The notes beneath the pieces were generated by a model. That model saw only the letters and a program-made list of their open reading frames with translations, ran no database searches and had not been told where the DNA came from. This document shows positions 59,060 to 64,000 of a stretch of DNA of 64,000 nucleotides, piece by piece. Both the position numbers and the translations under genes were made by a program. Numbering within the stretch: position 1 is the first letter of the stretch; each line of letters starts with the position of its first letter. This DNA is from Acanthochromis polyacanthus. Its lineage: Eukaryota > Chordata > Actinopteri > Pomacentridae. The stretch is taken from positions 16,835,858 through 16,899,857 of the forward strand of contig NC_067117.1 of NCBI RefSeq assembly GCF_021347895.1, read 5' to 3'.

Positions 59060-60734
59060 TATTCTTAATTAGGACATCAGAATATTTTGATTCTGGTAAA
59101 AGAAACCTCGTTGTTTTTGTTTGAAAATGTGATATTTCGTCTTAAAACACCAGTTAATTAAGGATTAAATAAAATATTATTTCATTATCTTGCAATACAA
59201 CCTTTTTTATGTTGAATAGAACTGCTAATCCAATTTTAGCACATTTAACCAAGTGTATTCATAACTGAATTGATTATAAAAATGATATCACCTTTTAAAT
59301 ATTAACTGCAAGGTTTTCTAAAGTTAGAATTCAGTAACAATTACACTACAAGCTATTACAGTACAAGTCAAACTACGTCTGAATTATTGCACACTTAGAT
59401 TGTGAAGTGCAGCAAGTTTAAAGTGACTTTGGACCAGAATTAGCTTTTACACTTAGATCAGCAGTCTTGAAAAATAGAATGCATAATAAAAAAAACCTTT
59501 TTAAATCTTATTGTATTTGAGTATTGAAATAATAGGGGGGCTGAATTTAAGTGAAGCTTGTGAAGACTTAAAAAAGGTCAGTCTTAGTTGTTGTAATTAT
59601 CTCATACTTACTAATACTCTGATATACGAGGATTACAGGAAAGATTAGTTCTCCTTAATACTGAAAATAAAAAGCAGTATTTGTGCATTTTCAAAAGATT
59701 TAATTTCCAAATGCAAAACTATCCATTGTAGGTGAATCGGTCATTGGTTTTCTACAGTAGTTTCTATCTTTAAATATAAAGTACAAATATGAATATTTTA
59801 GAAATGCATGCTGATATATTCCTCAGCTGTGTTGAATATATTTTATGAACACTTTGCTTAAAAAGACTGGCCAAAGAATTTTTTTTAAGTAAAAATGACT
59901 AAAATATGTTTCCAGATTTTGTAAAATATTCAGATTTCTAATTAGTCACATAACTAATAGCACAACTGTATTACAAAAGCTGAACAAACTTCTCCTCCAT
60001 GATAGAGACAAAATAATCTCCTTGATCTGATGAAAAACAACAAAAGCACTGTCTGCCTTTTTGCTGGGTGAAAAATTGTGTGATCTAGTGAATGATTTTA
60101 TCTCCCTCTCAAGCTTTATGTTCTCTTTTAAATCTGCCAGGAACTCTTGCAATGTGTGCATCTTCTCGGCCTTGCAAAGGGCATTTGAAAAAAAAGAGGT
60201 TAAAAACAGGTGGTGCAGGCTCCTCTGCAAAACTCCAGTGGAAATAATAAATATGAAGGAGTTTGTAAAGTTCTACTTTTGTGCGTGACTTTAAATCAAC
60301 CAGAGAAGGGAAGGTGAAAAGGAGAAAGAAGCTGCACTTAATCATACCAGAAGATACTCGAGTGGCAACTTAAAACAAACCAACACAGGCAATTGCAACA
60401 GGAAACAACAGTTTTTTTAGAGTGTTAGAGGGTAGAAATTCTCACGTGAAATTTCAAACTGCTTCAAACCGTGAAGACGACCCACAGGCAGAAACTCTCG
60501 ATGAGATTCACTTTAAAAAGCTTTCAGGCTGCAACTCACCTCTTACAACAAGACAACATCTGGCATCTGTGATGTCTCCTGAGAGGAAATCTACATGTAA
60601 AACATTTCTAACTTAGTCTTTGAAGAAGAAAAAAAATGTTTACTGTCTGACCATGAAGAGCAGCCGCTGAGGCGTGCCTGCACTGCTACATGAACTTTCT
60701 CACGAGTCAAAGGTATCTGCATGATTGTCAAGGC
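59060..60734. other. Intergenic, no gene seen
   Basis: Strongly AT-rich sequence with only short, unrecognisable open frames. Confidence 0.5.
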
Positions 60735-60950
60735 CAAGTCAAGTATTTGAAAGTTCAAATGGTCATGCGTGCCCACTTGTTTTCAGTTGAACAAGCCTCA
60801 TGAATCAGATGGTTTCAATACTGAGAAAAAGAGTTCAGATGCCAGTCTTCGGGTGAAAGACATCAGGAATTTCCCTTCTCCTGTCAGAAAAAGTAGTCGA
60901 TCACAAAGCTGTCTGACCTTGTGATGACCAAGTCAGAGATAAATGGTGCC
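60735..60950 (+). repeat. Module A, copy 1
   Basis: Matches 61171-61395 in the same orientation; both start caagtca(a/g)gtatttgaaag and share acttgttttcagttgaacaa. The offset is 436 bases. Confidence 0.85.
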
Positions 60951-60954
60951 ATAT

Positions 60955-61170
60955 TCTACCATATTCATATTACTAACTGCAAACAGCTATGAACTGCTTT
61001 GTGTAAAGTAAATAAAACTGAATAAACACACACAGATACAAAATACTGTCCTGCTAGTCATGTTATATTTTGTTTGCAAGACTGCTCATCTTCACATGTA
61101 GCTCAGTTTAGAAATGAAACAGTACTGCACATAAAGGTGTACATGGTTTTTTTTAACAGTTTACCACTAA
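60955..61170 (+). repeat. Module B, copy 1
   Basis: Matches 63177-63390 in the same orientation; shared strings include cagctatgaactgctttgt and gaaacagtactgcacataaa. It lies exactly between the two module A copies. Confidence 0.85.
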
Positions 61171-61395
61171 CAAGTCAGGTATTTGAAAGTTCAAATGGTC
61201 ATGTGTGCCCACTTGTTTTCAGTTGAACAAGCCTCATGAATCAAATGGTGTCAGTACTGAGAAAAGGAGTTCAGGTACCAGTCTGTGGGTTAAAGAGATC
61301 CGGAATTTCCCCTCTACTGTCGGAAAAAGTTGTCGACCACAAAGCTGACTGAGGCGTCTGACCTTGTAATGACCGGATCAGAGATGAATGGTGCC
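61171..61395 (+). repeat. Module A, copy 2
   Basis: Second copy of module A, diverged from copy 1 by scattered substitutions and small indels. Confidence 0.85.
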
Positions 61396-63176
61396 TGCTG
61401 ACGACTTTCAAACTGCATTTTATTGTTTCTCACATTGGCTTTTTTTTTAAATGAATGCACACACATGCATGTACAGTACAGACAGGTGCAGAAAATCTGT
61501 TCTAGCATAAATGAGAACCATTTAAGTGGATTCACTTGCAGGAGCTACGGGTACTTTCCAACACTTTGCAATTTAAAAAACAGAAGGAAGACCTTACAAC
61601 TTTACATCCTCTGTTTTTTCAATTTCTTCAGCCAGACAACACTTTTAGTGTCTCTCTCCAGCTATGTTTCACATTTCTGATTAAAATTATGCTTCTTTTT
61701 TTATTTCACTGTTGATTGCATTATTGGTTTGCACTGTTAACGTAAATAGAGAAATGCACAACCTTCACACATAGACAGAAAGCAGGAGAAGTAGCAGACG
61801 CTGCTGCTTTGAGGTTTGTCTGCAGAAGACACTCAGTCATGCTGGATTTGTTAACTCAGTAGATGTGTTTCAAGAAGATGAAATATGGCAACAGGAATAT
61901 ATGCTGATTCATTTTTGTTCACACATCTTTTTGTACTGTATATTTCATTTTCACGTGTGTCTCAGACTTACTCTGTGAACTCAGAAGGTAACTGTTACTG
62001 TGATGAAATATATTCCTCCGTGTTGATGTGACCTTAACGGTAAAGGTCAATTGGACCGACTGAAAGAGGCGCATGCTTTAATGTCGTATGTAGAACTACT
62101 TTATGTTGAATCGTATTTAACACTGACAGATTTTCAAACACGCCTACAGAGAAAAAGGAAGTGTTAGTGTAATCTAATCAGCTGAACAGATTTTGGAAAA
62201 ATCTTGATTAATGTATAGTGAACAACTACAAACATTGTTTTCTTTGAATGATAATTAAATAAAATACTTAACAGCACTTTTACATGTGTTTGTTTACTGG
62301 CTTATCCTATAAAATACCAAATCTACATTTTGTAAATTCTAAGCAATAACCCGTTGATTAACAGCTGTGCAGTTTATTTTATTATTATTAAAGTGAAATT
62401 TTAATTCCTGTAACTAAAGGACAAACAGTTATGGAATAAATGTCAGCAATTAAGACAGAACTCCTCTAAGAATGAAGTGACTGTACCGTTACTCTGCCAG
62501 TCTGGTACACACAGAATGAAAGGTCAGACCTTGGCACTGAGAGTGTTATGACGCTTTTCCTACGCTTGAGCTGCCAGTTTCTGTCACTATTCACGGTGGG
62601 ACGATGAACTTGCCATGTTCTCACACCAGTAAGGCACTTCCCACTCCTGTGGTTGTCAGGCTCTCATTGTGAAACCCAGATTATGTGAGTTAAATCAGTC
62701 ATGCTCGTATGTCATATTTGTGACACATGAACTTGTTGTCAACTTGCAAGATGAGTATTATTGCTAAGTTGTTGTTTTTTTTACATACAGATAGATACAG
62801 GTGTACAGGTAAATTACTGTAAAACAAGAAATGTTACAGCAACAAAAAAAGGATGTCAAAAATAGGAGCAGCAAGAGATGCTGATGCTGTATTGAAATAG
62901 AGCAAATCAGGTCTGCTAAAATTGCTAATTTTAGATCTTTAAAATATTTTTAGAACATTATGTAGCTTCTACTACAGTGTAATACTTGGTTTAGTATGTG
63001 ACAACAGCATTCACGTGACTTCATGACTCTTTTCCTTGTGCTGCTGTTACACAGTGTTGTAGAATTTAGTTTTAACCTGGACTTGTCTATTATTTTGTTT
63101 ATGTTCAGGGTTATTTTTCTACAGCTAAATGGTACAAATTTTGAAACAAGCTGAGGAAAAACAATAAGTGAAAGAA
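61396..63176. other. Intergenic, no gene seen
   Basis: AT-rich sequence between modules A and B copies. No recognisable gene. Confidence 0.5.
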
Positions 63177-63390
63177 TGTACCATATTCATACTGCTAAAT
63201 ACAAGCAGCTATGAACTGCTTTGTATGAAGTAAATAAACACACACAGACACAAGATACTGTCCTGTTAGTCATATTTTGTTTTGTTTTTTACAAGACTGC
63301 CTGTCTTCCCATGTAGCTCAAATTAGAAATGAAACAGTACTGCACATAAAGGTGTGCATTATTTTAGGAGTTTAACCACTAGCATGTATA
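63177..63390 (+). repeat. Module B, copy 2
   Basis: Second copy of module B, 2.2 kb from the first, without a neighbouring intact module A. Confidence 0.85.
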
Positions 63391-63559
63391 CATTGACGCT
63401 CACAACATGCCAACGCAGCAGCACTCGGATGAAACAACTGACTGTGGTTTCCTTGTTCCTCAAAACTTCACCTCAAGTTTGCACAAGTGACACTTATTGT
63501 TTACAAAGCTGATATTTCATGTGAACTTTTTTATATAAAAACAGACTATAAATGTGCAC

Positions 63560-63676
63560 TGTGTGCTTTGTGTGCTGCTCTTTTTCTTTTCTTGCACTAT
63601 TTTTTATATTTGCTGCTGTAACACTGAAAATTTCCCCACTGTGGGATTTATAAAGGTTTAATCTATGTATCTATCT
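63560..63676 (+). mobile_element. LINE (L2/CR1-like) 3' tail fragment
   Basis: The sequence tttgctgctgtaacac, then tttccccactgtgggattta and taaaggtttaatctatgtatctatct, is the kind of 3' tail, ending in short tandem TATC units, seen on fish L2/CR1-type LINEs. No coding part is present. Confidence 0.5.
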
Positions 63677-64000
63677 AAAAAAAGTTCATATGAAGGTTTC
63701 TAAATCATACATTTAAATAGACGCTTCATTTTTACTGTTTTCTGAGCAGACCTGTCACCTGGTACGTCTGATGAGATAAAACAGCATCTCCTGTGCAGTA
63801 TTTTTACCCTCTGGACACACATAAATGCAGGCAAACTGCATTTTCAGTCACAAACATGGTTTTCTGCAATTAAATTCCTTCTTACAATTTCAAATGCAAA
63901 TTGAATCTATCAAAGGATCATCGTTTACAGATTTATTTACAACAACTAGCAGCCTGGAAAATAAAACCACATAGACTGATGTGGTTAGATTGTGTTGTCT

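Overview
This is a stretch of vertebrate, almost certainly teleost fish, nuclear DNA. The evidence is spliced genes with GT-AG introns, a fish-type gdf11, several Tc1-like and hAT-like DNA transposons, a non-LTR retrotransposon of a kind common in fish, long (CA)n and (CTAT)n microsatellites, and AT-rich intergenic sequence. I cannot name the species. There are no operons, CRISPR arrays or bacterial features.

Three protein-coding genes can be supported. (1) 903-6206, minus strand: a six-exon gene for a 308-residue coiled-coil protein resembling the LRRFIP family (N-terminal acidic motif plus central coiled coil) but ending in a CaaX box (CILS). (2) 12941-33469, plus strand: gdf11, a TGF-beta ligand closely related to myostatin, in three exons with introns of about 14 kb and 5 kb, a TATA/CCAAT promoter near 12.5 kb and a probable 3 kb 3' UTR ending near 36.56 kb. 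(3) 57402-58526, plus strand: a single-exon class A chemokine-like receptor best matched to GPR25.

The rest is introns and intergenic DNA with mobile-element debris. A solo-LTR-like block abuts an eroded Tc1 relic (8.2-9.4 kb). A nearly intact Tc1-like transposon with one frameshift sits in gdf11 intron 1 (19517-21150). A palindromic hAT-type MITE with a perfect 8-bp target duplication lies in gdf11 intron 2 (30872-31085). A 5'-truncated RTE-like LINE with a damaged RT active site (about 37.82-40.59 kb) is joined to a Tc1 end fragment. A non-autonomous hAT-like element (41657-42294), itself carrying a small perfect palindrome, is inserted into an older repeat. A piggyBac-like MITE candidate lies near 51.5 kb, and modular duplications near 60.7-63.4 kb. 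Between gdf11 and gpr25 there is a 20 kb gene desert.

The three genes do not form a shared pathway that can be seen here: a secreted patterning ligand, an orphan-type chemoattractant receptor and a cytosolic or membrane-tethered coiled-coil protein. No undescribed multi-gene system was found. The most interesting points are the CaaX-ended LRRFIP-like gene beside gdf11, the nested hAT/palindrome structure, and the chimeric LINE/Tc1 junction.
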